Below, piece after piece: positions 12,901 to 27,900 of a stretch of 64,000 nucleotides of DNA. This stretch comes from Ancylostoma caninum (lineage: Eukaryota; Nematoda; Chromadorea; Rhabditida; Ancylostomatidae): positions 1,364,001-1,428,000 of the forward strand of contig JBAJFG010000344.1 in NCBI GenBank assembly GCA_037903475.1. The letters are read 5' to 3'. The position numbers and the translations under genes were made by a program. The notes beneath the pieces were generated by a model. The model worked only from the letters and a program-made list of their open reading frames with translations, did not search any database and was not told where the DNA came from. Every line of letters begins with the position of its first letter. Position 1 is the stretch's first letter.

Positions 12901-15900
12901 TTTAACACCTTTTTTAAATTGAATTACTACTGTAAATTATAGTTATCCATAAGGCTTCCCTGAGCATGAACAAAGATGGTATCAGAAGTTCTGGAGCGAT
13001 ATATTCGGAAAATTTATTTGCCTACGCATGTCAGGGAAAAATCCTGCCTAGCAAATACTGTTCCATGTGAGATTAGAGATAAGCACAAAAAGCTGAAGAT
13101 GATGTGAGGAGTCTCAAGGACAGAGAATGATGGAATAGCGAGAATTGTTGGAGAGATACGGACGCTCCCAAGGCTCCTTCGGATTATCCTCAAACAATAA
13201 TTTGATACCTTCGTCACATGGCAGCCAGATCCTCTGTTACAGCTTCAGAAACAACCATTATTCAGATTCATAGATGTCGGAAGCAATTATTCGGAGATGA
13301 ACGTTTCATAGAAGTCATACATAATTCTCACATACAGTTAAGTCGTAGAATGAACTATTAGTGAAATTATGACCTCCGGAAATGCTTCTGTACCGAGACC
13401 ATGTTTTTCAAAACCTAATTCCGGAAGAAGTAAAAAAATAAGCGACCTTCCAGTATAACCCTGCCGAAAATAAGCTATTTAGCAATGAATACGGCAGATT
13501 CATATGGGACGAAGCTTTGGTGGCCGACCTGTCCATTCAAATTCTATTCGGAAAGGTAAGATATTGAATGCGGTACACATGTATAAAGTGGCTTCTATGG
13601 GGAAACAGGTGCATTACCCAACGCTCTATCCTTCCAGATAAATTTGTTGCCAATTTCTCACCCAAGAAGGATAAAAAGGCTTAAATAGAAGAGGAGTGAG
13701 GATCAAACCAGAGTGTCTCCACCAGCGGACCCTCACGTCATTGAGCAACTAGCGCCCGCTTCAACTAATTAAATAGCAAGACAAAGAGCTGTGTATTCTT
13801 ACAACAGTCAGAGCCAAGTATTACTTTCATTCCCATAAGTATTTCTTGTGAAGAATTCAGAAGTTCTCCACGATATTTCGTTTGGGACAACAAGCGTCCC
13901 TTCGTTCGATCTTCTAATTCATAGCTCTTTTCCTTTTGATGCATTAGAACTCAGTTTATTCGGTAAATGATTGATGCGCACAAGTCCCTGCCTTTTCCTT
14001 CATGTTCTATTTAAAATTCGCATTCAAGCGAGGAATCACTGAGGGACTGTTCCTATAGTGAATGTCACCTTTGGAGGTATATGTGAGCACTTTTTATTCA
14101 GAGTACAAAGGCTACTTCAGGATAGATGCAATACTCCAGGTATTATTGTGGTACAGAATGAGAGAATAACACCGGAGCATGGCACACGAAACCGCACGAA
14201 ATCACCATAACAAGCTCTTCTATAGATCTGTGTACGAACAGAAAGCTGCAAGAAGAATACATTGATAAATGAATCTTCTTCTAAAACATTTGTGTACTCG
14301 AGTAAATAAAACGCACAATTCCTCCATTATTTGAGTCAATGGACGTACGTATATGTATGCCTTTGGAACAATGCGATAGCATATTTGTTACAAATATTTA
14401 CGTTTTTTTTTCAACTATTTAAATAGCGAAATTCCGAAAATTAAAAAATTGTCATGTATTCAAATCCTAAATCTCCCGGTGGTGAAAAAAGGCAAAGCCT
14501 TGCTCTTGGCGCAAAGGTGGAAGTTTTCCGCGTGCAGATCCGTGAAGTCCTATTGACTCCATGCCAAAAATCCAGAGATGTCCCGCAAAGAAGAATGCAC
14601 ATCGATTACGCGGAAATTTGCACCTTTACTACACTGCCTTTTTGACCTAAGGCATTCTATCGCTCGCTTTGTAGCAGACAAAGTGGAAGCTCGTGGATCA
14701 ATACCAGGACTAGATACAATTTGGTTAAACAGAATGGCAATGTGATTAATTGGGCTTAGAATTCTGTTGTGAAGTTGAAAAGACGTCTGGTCGAGTAGAT
14801 TACATTTGACACATTAATTCCAGGGTCCCATGAGGAGGATTTCACGCTGAGGATCAGTGAAGGTCAAATATGACAACTTCACAACTTTTCACCTAGCTAT
14901 AAAGCTCGGGTAGATAAACAGCATCCGAAACATAAGAGGCTGTTATTGTCAAAATGTTTGTTCAGAACTATTCGTTTTACCGTTATTGCGTCGTGGTAAT
15001 GTTAGCGAGTACGCTGGCAGTGATCGTTTTGAAGGACACTATCCAACAGCTCACATTTCACTGCAGACTCGTATTTTGCTAAAAGTGTTTCGTTTTGGTG
15101 GCTACGCACCAACAAATGGGGACCCTTTTTCCAGCATTCGTCACTTATCGTGTCAATAACGCTCGTTACTACCTTTTATTCTACCACGTAGTGTGCACTT
15201 CATGTTCCGCGTTATCGTTAGGTATCACCAGTGATGCTTGGTCGAGGCGCTTGATGCTTGCACATAAACGGTGCGACCGCTTCGTCACCACAATAATGCG
15301 CGCTCGCTGTTGAACTGGGGTCAGAATCTGTTGCACAGTTCGGATTAATATAGGAAACTCCAAACGTACGTAGACAAGAGTAGAGATCGCGGCGCGGCTC
15401 TGATGGGCAGAGACGCAGGCGCACACTATGCTGAGCTCCCGGGACTCTGCCCAAGAGAGCCGCGCCGCGGTCCTGGCTCTTGACTGTGTCCGTTTGGAGT
15501 CCTCTGTATGTGACCCTTCTGTTCCTTATCTAAGAGACTTCAGACTCACTCGCACACGCCGCACATCTTGGCGTTTTGTCTGCGTGTCCGCATACTCCAC
15601 TAATGCTATCGCTCTCATTCTCGATCGTTCACCTGGTGTTAGACGCAGTGGGTCCCACCCAATGGAGCCTACTGAATGTATTTGTTTGTCGTTACTTCGT
15701 TTTTGTGTCAGAATGATTTGCTTTTCCTTTTTCTGTATTGGCTTCTCTATTTGTCAGCATGAGGCGCATTTATCGCAGCGACAACAGGCCGCTGAGATAC
15801 ATACAGAAACCTCAGGCCAAAACGAGGTAATGGTAGCAGTCGTTTCCAGTATTATGTTGTCTTGATTTCCCCTCTTGCCTCTTCGTCTGCGACGCGGGAT

Positions 15901-18900
15901 CAGAGTCGCTGTACTGGCGTTCGAGTTCCAGGTGAGGAGACGGAAGCCACTTACTCTGGTTCGAAGGTCAAGGCAAGTTGATCATTTTGTGACTCTCCGC
16001 CTAAGTCATTCTAAGATTCCAAGTCTTATAATACCCCTCTTCTCAAAATGACAATTCGAACGAAGAAAAAAAAGATTTTGGAGAGTAGCATAGGACCAGT
16101 GTCAATGCTGTTTGCCTTACACGCTCGACTGTTTCTAAGAAGGCTCAGTCGTTATTCGACAAGAGCTGCTTAACGATGCAAGCAATCAATTGTCGGATTC
16201 CTTCGTATGCTTTTCTCGTGTATTCTGTAGTGGTGGACGCAAGCTCTATGTTTCTTGCAGCTGTATTGTTACTGTTTAGGTTGGTGTTTTCCGTACAGTG
16301 GAAGGGACGAAACGGAAAATAGGTATTTTGTTGTTTTAGTTTTTTTGTTATTAGATATCATATGTGCGTCAGCTAATTAGCTAACCTCGATGTAAAACTA
16401 GTGAACGACCGCGATGATGTATTGTTCAAATCTTTCGTTTTGAAAGTTTTTGAATCTAATCATTCAGGTATTTGTGAAGCAACCGGTCCCTATCGCAAGA
16501 ATGAGTTACTAATTCTGCGCCGGCAGCACGGAGCTAGAAGGTAGTATTTCTGATTTATATCTAAGAACAAGGATTATATGTTTATAGCTACAAGAGGAGT
16601 GAATGTTTTTCATAATGTACCCAGGTTAGAGGGGAGCAGATCTTTTACATTCTCTAGAAATCAACCTGTTCGAGACACGTTTCTCAGATGTGTCAACATC
16701 AGCAGAAAAGTAAGGAACGAAAAGCTGGTGTTTCAATCACAGCTACAGTGTCTTCGATCCGCCATGTCTTCTCGCCACACCGCCTTAAATCACATGTGGT
16801 GTAGGCTGGCAGCGTTCCCGCAGCCAACCAGCCGAGTATCGACCGCCAGCAGGACGCCACATGTGATCTCAGGCGGTGCAGCAGAGGACACTGCTGATCG
16901 AAGACACTGTACCTATGTGCTGGCTGCTCGATACGGTTATCTACCAACCGGAATAGTTTTAAAGGTAAGTAACACCAATTCGTTAGAATATCGGGAGCCT
17001 CCGCCTGATTTAACACCAAAATCGGCTGGCTTGGCATTAAAACCAAGGCAAGCGTCAAAAAGAGTGGGATGCCTTTCGGAACCATTTCATATGAGTTCAG
17101 TGGCGTTGTAATTAGGAGCTAAGTAGGAGTAATACATAGCACTTCTGATCACAAGCGAACAACTGTATATACGGTGTTTCTCAAAAATACGTGCCTCATG
17201 CTTCATCAATACATAGCACTTCTGATCACAAGCGAACAACTGTATATACGGTGTTTCTCAAAAATACGTGCCTCATGCTTCATCGCCCGCTAAGCCGTGC
17301 CGCATCACCTATCCATTATCATACGTGGTGTGACGTGGCTAAGCTGGCGGGCGGTTCAACGTGAGGCAAGAATTTTTCGGAAAGACTATGTATCTCATGG
17401 TTGCCTCTTTCGATGATTTGTATGTTTGAAGAGGCGAGTACTGTTTAGAGGAGCGCCGAAGATGTAAAAACAGATGAAACAAACATCTAACGAAGGGAAC
17501 GTATTTGTTTAATAAGTATAAAATGAGGATTTCATTGGTTCCGGCAAGGGTTCTTTTAACGTTCCAGGTTTTGATCCATCAGTTAATTTAATCACTTTTC
17601 AAGGCAAATTTTCCTCAATATCTCGTCACGAAAGCTTCAAATGGAGTGAACGATTGCGTTTCCGGTTCATCGTCGGGGAGATCACCGAGCATAACAAAGG
17701 TTGCGTCGTAGCCGACGGCGATCGTTTTGAGACATAATGGAGATGCCTGTGGCAATGTGATGATCTCGCCCCTAAACCTCGCCGTCATGGCGCTGGTTGC
17801 ATGCGCGTAATCACCCACGCGTATAGCATAGCAGATCATTCCCGCCTGCACCGCTGCTGGGAGCAAGCATGTGCGGTGTGCCGGGTTCATCGCAATGAAG
17901 TGAACTGAGAAACCTCTCATGCTGTGAAATAACTGGGAGAGTCGAAGAGACGCAGAATGAAACACTCGCGGCGCTTCAATCTGAGTCCTTCTCTCTCACA
18001 TGTATTCCGACGCGTTGAAATGACAATGTTCATCTCATAACGATGAAATCAGCTAGCCGCACATGCGTACTACCAGTAGTGGTGCAGACGGTAGTAATCT
18101 GTTATGCTACAATGTGGATATGAGCGCGCATACAATCAGAACCTCAAACGTGGTGGAGAGTTTTGGGGTTGAGTTCATCACGATGGAACTTCACTGTCTG
18201 CCATAATGCTATACTTTGTTTGTGATTGAGTTAGTAACTCATGGTGCTGGAGATATCTTCTAAATACTTTTTTTTTCTGTGTGCATCTATGTCATCATTG
18301 TTTTAGTCCACACTGTAGATTGATGTGAAGGAAGGGTGTTGGACTGTTGGATTTTACTCAGTCTTGCAACGTGAGAGTAAGTCCCGATCAATTCGCAGAA
18401 TCATATTCACAACTTTCTGTTGTAAAAGCGGCTTGCTTTGAATAACACGAAATATCTGGTCACACATCGTTGGCCAGATCTTTCGTGTTGTTTCTTCCTC
18501 CAACGCCTCATTTCGCTTTCAACGTTTCCGTTCTTGTTTGTTTTGCAGCAATTCAGACTGTAACCACTATACAAGTTCCAAGCGGGTCTTTCTTTACCCC
18601 TCGCTTGCTATACGGTCGATGTTCTCGGGCTTTTTTCCAGAAACCACCTATTTTTTGATCCTACCATAAACTTTGTCTCACTTTCTCATCTCCAATATGG
18701 GACCCAGACTGGGACCACCATCTAGGCACTAGTCTCTCAACCGTTTAACGATACCATTTCAGTCGTTTCCACGTGATGACAAATCTCCGTGTGTCATCAT
18801 CTACTAGCTGTTATTATTCCAGAGTGCAGTATTGAGTGCCATCTCTACCCAGGAACGAACAAGTAAGCACGGTTTGCAGAACTTCTTTTTCGCTCGAGGT

Positions 18901-21900
18901 CTTTCCAGATGAATGAACTTGAAGAGAAGTTAGCGTCCTATGAAGACAGTATCTGCTGTAATCCTCGGTCTCATTGACGAGTGCACTGCTGTTGGATGGT
19001 GAATGGCCGATGATAGCTTCTTTCAGAGCGTGCTTCCTCTGTCCAAGGTTCGCGACTAGCTGGAGAATCGCGAAATCTTCAGGTTTTAAACGATCAGCTA
19101 CGGTGCCTTTGCAGATACCTCTTTCGCGTATGGATCACTACTGGGGATTGTTACGGTAAGAAGCCCTTTTCACTTTTGAAAAAGAATAGGGAAACTGATT
19201 CCTGCCCAGCAGATATCAAGGTCGAAGCTTGCTGAATAGTGAAACGACGAGCAGGAGAAGAATGTGGATGGTTGATTGCGCACGCGCTGCCGGCAGCCAA
19301 GGTGAATGTTGACCTATCTGTGTTTCCTAAATGGTTTTTGAGTGTATTGTGTTTCCTATATGGTTTTTGAGTGTATTTACTAGATGAATATGTTGTAAAA
19401 GGATGAGGTGCTTGATTGACTAAATCATGCATGTCTCTCACTCTCCAGAGTCTAGGAGATAACGCCAACACGTTAGCCTCAATGAAGATCAATAACAAGC
19501 TGGGCTAACAGCTCAAATAATACTGCTGTAATCCACCATTACTATGCCGCGATACAATGAAGATCCAGCATAGAAACAATGGATCACTTGAACATCGCAA
19601 TGCATGAGCATAGCGATTTTGCAGCAATTCGTGAATGTGAACTAGTGGAAGGAACAAAATGGAAATTACTTCCTTTTCTTTTTTGTTTATTACTGCATAA
19701 AGAAAGAAGTCGGCGCCGATATGCCAATAATAAAATTGATATTAGATTACGTTAATCGCTAGATAGAGAACATTTTCGCAACCAGCCCTCACGATTTTCC
19801 TTCCTTTTCATAAGCAACGACTTTGTCTCTATGGGACGTCTATGGATCCAGTGACCAAGTATTAGCATTCTAGTCATTCCCATTGATTCAGAAATCTTTG
19901 ATTTCCAACAGTGCAGGAACCTTCGGCTGAAGGATTGGCCGGAGATAGGTGGGTTGCTTGGACAGTTTTTAGCCCTTTCTTTTCATGCTTGAAAAGCCCC
20001 ATTAAATATACCTAGCTTGTAACAACATTCATAGAAGACTTGAGAGACATCCGCATCATCATCCAGATGCTAGTAATCATGGACTTTTTATCGTAGCTAT
20101 TATTCTTCTTGCTGTTTGCACGAATTTGCGAAGCAATTCTGCGTTTCATTTCATGTTCGGAAAGAGAAATAAATTAATGGAAACAAATCTTACCACTCAA
20201 TTTATCTCAGTGCATCTATGTATTTTCATATAATACTTTGTAATTTTTCAATGTCGGAACCACGAATTGAAAGGAAAAACTGCAATTCTCAACAGTTTCT
20301 GTATAATAAGTTGGTTTCCTGTATTTCTCATCCCACTGTTTGATATAGATTTGCTCGCGCAAATCTTTTCCCAAATATCTATTGTGATATAAGTCGAGAG
20401 CCCATCAATACCATTATTTAGAGCGTATTTCACATAGGTTACACATGTAGCTATGAGAAAGGGACAAAGCGAAATCTATGTTATTGTGTACAAGGCGCGA
20501 GAAATCACACAAATTATGCCGCTCAAAAGCAGCACCAAAGAAAATTTTCGGTTCTGAGATATCTGCGTGTTCTAGAGTAATACTCTCTTCTAGAGGTCTT
20601 CAGCTCATCAAATGGTTCCATGTTAGAGGGGTTCACGCCCTCCTTATCCCTGGCCAACTCAAAGACACCCAACGATCTGCCCTTCTAGTTGATCAAAAAA
20701 TGTAGCGTCAGTCATAAGCGCATCTCTACATTTAGTTTTCAATCTCAATTTCTTGCGGGATGAAGAAACGTCTAAATGGAAATTTTCTTTTGTGACACCC
20801 ATATTGAAAAAACCACCGTATTCCTAGCCTCAAATTTTTCGCTCTATAAGCATCACTTCTATTCTTGCAAAAGCTTTCGAAAAATAGTAAAGAACTTATA
20901 AACATCTTGAAAAGTTCTTTGTTATCTAGGAATACCAGCATGGATTCCATAATGGCAAGTCGACGGTTACAGCTATTCTTCAGAGTTTGGATGATAGGAC
21001 GCACTGCTGATGGTAGGAGAAGTGTAGATAATGTGTACATTGATTTCTCTAAAGCTTTCGATCGTTTTCGATCGAAACAGGAAACTCATAATACTACAGC
21101 AGGTGGGGATCCAACCACGCTATGTTGAGTAGATTCGCTCATTCCCTTCGGAAAAGTATTTTTGGCTCGTTTAAACTCTTTGTTCTGTAGGCCTCGAAGA
21201 GTTGTCGGTGGGTTATTGTAAAGGAGTTTTTTTTTTCTCCTGTTTCGCTCAATATTTATACTCAGAGTACCCTCACTTGTGTTAATAATGTGGCAAGAGA
21301 GTTTGTAGGAGGTGCATTTTTGCTCAGAGAGGTATGCCGCTCCCGCTCGAACTGTGAAACTCATAACCCTTATGAAGTTCGCGGTCGTCTATAAAAAAAT
21401 CAAGTTCGCTACCAGTAGTTATTGATCTTGGAGCAGAAAATTGTTTTTTTAACATAACAATTCGTGTAGTTTTATAGACTATGGAAACGTCGAAGAGTTG
21501 TCGTCAGGATTCAAGAGAGGGAATATGAACATAGCGACTCCTTATTGTTGCATGGGAGATGCTTGAGAAAGAACTTTTTTCTGATAAATATCGGTTTTTG
21601 AGCTATTTTGCACGCTTTCAACTTCATATCCCTTTCCTTGCATGGACTCAATGCAGTGGATCCACAATCCACTAAAGAACGAATGTACCTTTTGTAGGCT
21701 TGTAAACAAGAATTTTGATCGGTTGTGGAAATTGAAACCGTTGAACATTTCCGGTAATGTGGAGTAAAATCAAGCTTCTTACCATAAAGCAACCCTAAGT
21801 CCGTAACAGTGGTAATACTTGGCAATTCGAGAAAGTCAATACTGTATGCCCCGGCTAGATGTGAATTACCAATCCTGATGAATTTTCCCGGTGAAAGTGG

Positions 21901-24900
21901 TGACTGCCACTTCTTGGACCAATCATTCAAGCAGTTAATGGCATATTATAGTTTTGGCATACCTTCGGATTCATTAACCTTCTGTAGATCTTCACACCAT
22001 CTACAAATTGCATGTATCGGACTCCCTTATTTTGCAGAAGTTTTGCAATCTCAGATGTACAGAGAAAGAGTAAGATGGAAGACAAAACTCCACCTTAGGG
22101 TACTCTACTACGAGCTTCCAATACACTAGATAGAGATGTGTTGACTTTAACTTAAAACGTTCTGCCGGAAAGAAACTGATGACTCTTTACTAAGTCGCTG
22201 GATTTTCTGTATGAAGGGATTACTCGTCATGAAGAAAGACTGATGATAAGAGGCGAGCTTTGAACAGGTGGAGCACCTGACCAAAACGGCAACAAAAACC
22301 ACTAGTTCAAGGATAACTTCGAGATAAAAGATTCAAAACGCTAAGCTTCTGAGTGACTGTAACAAAAAATAAATGTGGAGAAATGAGAAGAGAAAACTTG
22401 GTGGTTTACTCACTGAGAAAAAAAGAAAGCTAAAAAATCAGGAAAGGCCTTAGAATAGCAGAAAAGGGCATTACTGCCTTCGAGACCAACTGCAAGCAAA
22501 GCTCTGTTCCCTTTACCACTCGATCACGCAGCGCCACGTTGATCCGTACTACATAGGAGTAGGGATATTTTCAACGGAGTTGTTGTCATTCAGCAGTTCC
22601 CAAGATGTTCATAACTATACACATGGAAAATTTCGTGAATGCTACGCCTAAGATATGACTTCACAGATGTAATCCACATCACACATATTAATGAGATTAT
22701 TTCGACACAGTGTAAGATCTGCCTTAGCTTAGGCAAAACTTAGGAACTGAATCAATAGGGCTCAAAGTACACCCGTCATGATCGAGAGGTGAAAGCTGCT
22801 GATTACAGGGAGCGGAAGAGCAATGCCGCGCATAAAACGCCACGGATGGAGCGACTCGAAAGAAGGATAACGACCAGAAGTGTTCCTCAAGCCTCGAACC
22901 TGCATGACTTCCATCTGTGAGTCAGCCAGCTGATGATCCACCGCTTCCATTTACCCAGCACCGATCCAGCTAATCACTTAATCTACTATCTGAAGTCATT
23001 GAAACAAACCCTGATAAGTTACAATAGTATTCATTGTATTGCTGCTGGTAATGGCAACACTAATCGGGACATATGGTAACCCTACAGCAATGATTATAGA
23101 ATCCATCTAGAGCCACTGTATTTGAAGGCGAAAATATAATTGAGGATTTCACGCTCTTGTTACAGTGAGCTGGAAAACTAGTTGAACCGCTAGCGATTGA
23201 AAAATACAGCGCACCGATAGACAACACTAGAGAATAGATCTGATTTGCTGAAAATTAGCGAGCGAAACTGGCAAACTGGACCAGACCACCAGCGCATCGA
23301 TCGACAACTCTTCAGCATACAGACCACATCAGTGCTACATTTCGGCAGCACCTGCTCAAAAAACCATATTCGAGATTTTGCTGAATTTGGGGGTTCTCGG
23401 GACCTAGAACTAATATTCAGCATTGAAATGGCGCGCAAAAACCGAGAAACTCACGAAGTCATGGTGCTGTTTCCCTCCCGACTAAGCGCGCTCCGTCTGA
23501 CACTCGTGGGTCCCGCCACACGGAACTCGTACGCAATTGTGCGAGATGACCGCTGCGGGTGTGCGCGGGCGCATGCGAGGGAGCTGTGTTCGCGATAAAT
23601 CCTGATTCTTTGTGTTCGTTAAATATTTATGTGCTGACAATGTATTTCACTACTGGCAGTTTAACTCGATGTCGAGTATTTTGACGGTTTTGACGGTAGC
23701 GTTGGATGCGGTCAATGTGATCATTGTTGGCAGCACTACATTGTTTGCAGCGCAATAGCCCTGGTTGACAAGGATCAGCTATGATGCCCACGGACGCGGA
23801 ACTATGTACAAGCAATTGTTATCACATCTGTGAATGCAATCCAGTATCTCTGGTTTTGTAGCATACATCATGTTCTTCAGATTTCAGTACATGGGAGTTT
23901 AGCGAAGTTGGGAAATCTGGGCGGATACTCACACATCCTCATCGACCATCAAACGTTCAATCCATAAATGAATGAACACCTGTAGAAATGGTCACAATTT
24001 CATTGTCTACCTCTGTCATCCCCTATCCTTGAGGGACGAAGCCTTCGTTACGTGGCCGAAACCCTCAGAGGGCCTGGTAGGAGGGGGGGGGACATACACA
24101 TTCACCATAGTTATAAAAGTGCCAAATGCGAACACATCAAACATCATTATAGTGTAAACAGTACTTTGGGAGTAGATATATACAGAGTGCGGAAAAAGTA
24201 TTGCTAGTTTCCTTCTTAATGTTCTTGTGCGCTCCCATGGCTAGATCCTCACTTTGGAAACAATCCAAACATGGTCCAACAAGATTTATCACCAGCACAT
24301 AATGCTCGCCAAACGCAAGAGTAGAGACATCATATCTTCGTGATTTCAATTCTTCTCAAAACTGATCACCGAATAATCCGGATCCAGTTGATTACTCACT
24401 ATGGGGAGTGTTACAAGCAAGAGCTTATGCTAAATCTCACGAAAATACCACTTCCTTAAAGGCAGCAGGAGCTGAAATCCTCGACTCCGAGCTGAGCTGT
24501 GCGTGATGAAGTACATACTCAGCACATCATAAATGTGAAACGAACACAGACAATGATGCCTTACCTGCAGAGAAAATGGAACATCCGTCGCGAACACGCC
24601 TGGCCGTGTTCGTATGCGGACGAGTTTTCCCCGGCGCGAGAGCCATTAAGGCGCGTGGTTTTGGCCGAGTCCGCCATGAAACTCTGTGAATTGAATGCAT
24701 TTCGTTTTCACTTTGCGCCAAACCACGTACCGCAGTGACTTTTTGCGCCGGGGAAAACTCGTCCGCGCGCGAACACGGCCAGGCGTGTTCGCGTCGAATG
24801 TTCCATTTTCTCTGCATCTAAGCCATCATTGTCTGTGTTCGTTTCACTTTTATGATGTGCTGAGTCTGTACTTCATCACCCACAGCTCAGCTCGGAGTCG

Positions 24901-27900
24901 AGGATTTCAGCTCCTGCTGCCTTTAAAAGCTGCTCTGACCCGGGAATGGAACAATCTCGATGCGGACTACCTGCAGCCTACCGTGGATGCATTCGTGCGC
25001 CGTCTCTGCGAATGCATCAAGACAAAAGGAGACCCAGTTGAAAATGAATGATCGCATGTCAAATGTTACTTGGTTGCAGTGGCGGACGCAGAAAGTGGGC
25101 GGGAGGGGGGGCGTGGGAAGAAAAGTGGGGTCTCCGCCGTTTTGGGGACCCAGACGGAAAATAAAATTAATAACAATATTAATTATAATAATAAACAATA
25201 AATAAAAAATATATTAAAAATAATAATAAAAATAAACAATTAAAAATAAACTAACACAAGATTTTTATTTGTATTGTAAAGTAATTTCGAAAATTTGGCG
25301 ACCCATTCTCGGGGGGGGGCGCGCCCCCCCCCTGCGTCCGCCACTGCTTGGTTGTTATATAATCTTACTCAATTAAAACTACTGTAATAATTATATCTAT
25401 GGCGCTGTAGTACAGCTTGGTTTTACTATCAGTACTTTCTCCACACCCTGTATATTACTCCTGTTGGAGTTATTGAAGTTCAAACAGTGTGAACATTAGT
25501 TTGGGACAGTGTATTTATCGATCGCATAAGGAATCATACCGTGTGAAATAAAACCAATGTATAGGGGACATTTTCCAGGTGCTACCTCTCCCACCAACTT
25601 TGTTTTTTTTTCAAAATTTTGCACTATGTCCACAGCATCTGCACACATGTTTGATGCCCAAAAAAGTTCATCGTCGCACTACACCATCCCCATGCGCTGA
25701 CTCGTGCCGCACTCAATCGACGAAGTTACGAGTTACATGGTGCATTCATGTTATCTATTAAATGTATCGACTTTCATCAAGACTAACTTGACGGTTTATT
25801 GATTGTGCCATAACACTTTTCCAATCACTAGTTATGCTAATTTAGCTCTCTTATAGTAGAGAAGCAGAAAGGTGAAGTTAAAAATATTTTCAATCTTCAA
25901 GCATTAAGCTCACGTGTAGTTCCATAAGCCGAAAGTCTAAGAAGGATTCTCCGAAACATCGTGCTCTTCAAGAACAACTAGTTACAATAATGTACAGCAT
26001 GGAGGATTCATCAACAAATGGTTCCTCATCCTCTCTTCTGTACTTTGTATGTCCGCTTGTTTTGCTGTCAATGCAATCAGTGCAGAGCAACTACGAAAGC
26101 GACGTGATATTTATGGAATGATCCCGTCATTATATACGACGTTGAAATATTCATGTTAATGTTAACATGTTTCGTTATAACCTTAATAGTGCCTCATAGC
26201 ATGTAAACTGACAAAAACTTCACCAGTCGTCTTTGCTCTTTATTGTGTGTACATGGATCTGTGATTAACTAAAAGCTTAGTAACCACTTGAAACTTCCAT
26301 TCCAACCTTTCATATTAGCAATGCCAAAGTGATTTCATGGCTTTCTTTAATGAAGCAAAGGTAACGGAATCGCCAGCAACAGCTAGGTTGCTCAGAAAAG
26401 TAAACAGCCCTGCCGTAGCAGCAATCAGTGTGTAGATAAGAGGAAATGGACGAGTAGCATAATCATCGGATCTTCCGACCACGTCGAAAAGGGGAGAAGT
26501 AAGAGCTGCGCAGAAGAAGAAGAGAAGACCATTGAACTGCTCGCAAGAAGTGCCACGATGCAAGAAGTTTAACCTCCTTCCAAATCATTATTTCAGTCCC
26601 AATGCTGTCAGTTGCCCTCGGCATGTGTTATAAGGAAACGTTACAAAGAAGATGGACGCACATTTTCACTTGAACTTCTCTTTTCTTTTATAAGGAAGGG
26701 AGTCGCACACTTCCGCTTGCATTTTTTTCTCCTAGGTTCAATAGATAGCTGTTTCAAACGATGTGTATGTCACGCGATTTGAACCTGCGGATAAAGAAAA
26801 AAAGATCAATTGAACTTATATTTGCTGGATTTCTTCTTTATCACAGCCCTATTCGGACTCCAACTTCAGCCCTCACTTTCACGTGTTATTTGCTTGCTAT
26901 CAGTCGTCGTTTCTAACATTTCAAAATAAGGGAGGAAGATGCAAAGAAGAGTGTCATCATCAGAGTTTCAATTACGTCAGACTGAGAATCCAATTCTGGA
27001 ATCAGATTTCAGATTGAGATTCAAACATTTCGGATTGCGAACTCGAAACACTTCGTAAGTCGTTCTGTCACATTCCATCACAATGCGTGTCATTTGGATG
27101 AGAGTGATTCGAAGAAATATAGACGTACGGTGAATCACACCATACCACGAAAGACTTGAGTGTCCATGAGCTTCAGGATATTTGCATTCAGGTAGAAATT
27201 GAGACTTGTTGGCCATTATGAACCAAAGAAGTGAAGAAAGGCCGAACATCATGTAACTTATAATTAAGCTTCGATTAGGCAAGTACCGTATTGATTGAGG
27301 AGTGACCGTGTGAAAATTCCAGATATCTGGGAAGAAAAGCAGATTTCTTCTGATAATGACAGCTCGCACAAGCGATATTTGTTGAAAAAATAATTATTTT
27401 TGTGAAGTAATGAACCTCATCCTAATTAATACTTGTCGCAAGTAGCTGCTTGAAAGACTTTCGAAATCTCAGCAGTACTTCATTCAATTTTATACTAACT
27501 CATTTATTTTATTTTGTGCAGATAATCGATTGTGTAGGACTAACTAGGAGACTTTGTAACGTGACTCATCTTTTTTATTGATGACTTACTGCCTCCTTAG
27601 AATCACAAAACAAAAAAAAATCCAATTTCTATTTGCCTATCATAACTTTCCTATTTGCTTCCTGAAATGTTTGTCTTAGGTCTGCTTTAGCATTCCATTA
27701 AAGTCGAAAAGTGGTTGATGGATAGTTTGAGATTTACTAGCACGCATTTTATTTATCAAACAAACCTTTTAGAAGTGAGAAATTTATGATACTTCTTGTC
27801 GCAGTCAAAACCCTGCAGGGTAAGGACAAATATAAGATACATTTTAAATTTCAAACCCGAGTTGGGAATGTAAAGTGTAGCTGCATTCTGTCTCGTTCTG

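Noticed and set aside
23245..23598. 117-codon plus-strand ORF
   Set aside because: No recognised motif or splice partners; the GC-rich end resembles repeat sequence.
24499..25051. Several overlapping ORFs with internal similarity
   Set aside because: They arise from the arms of the 470-bp palindrome.
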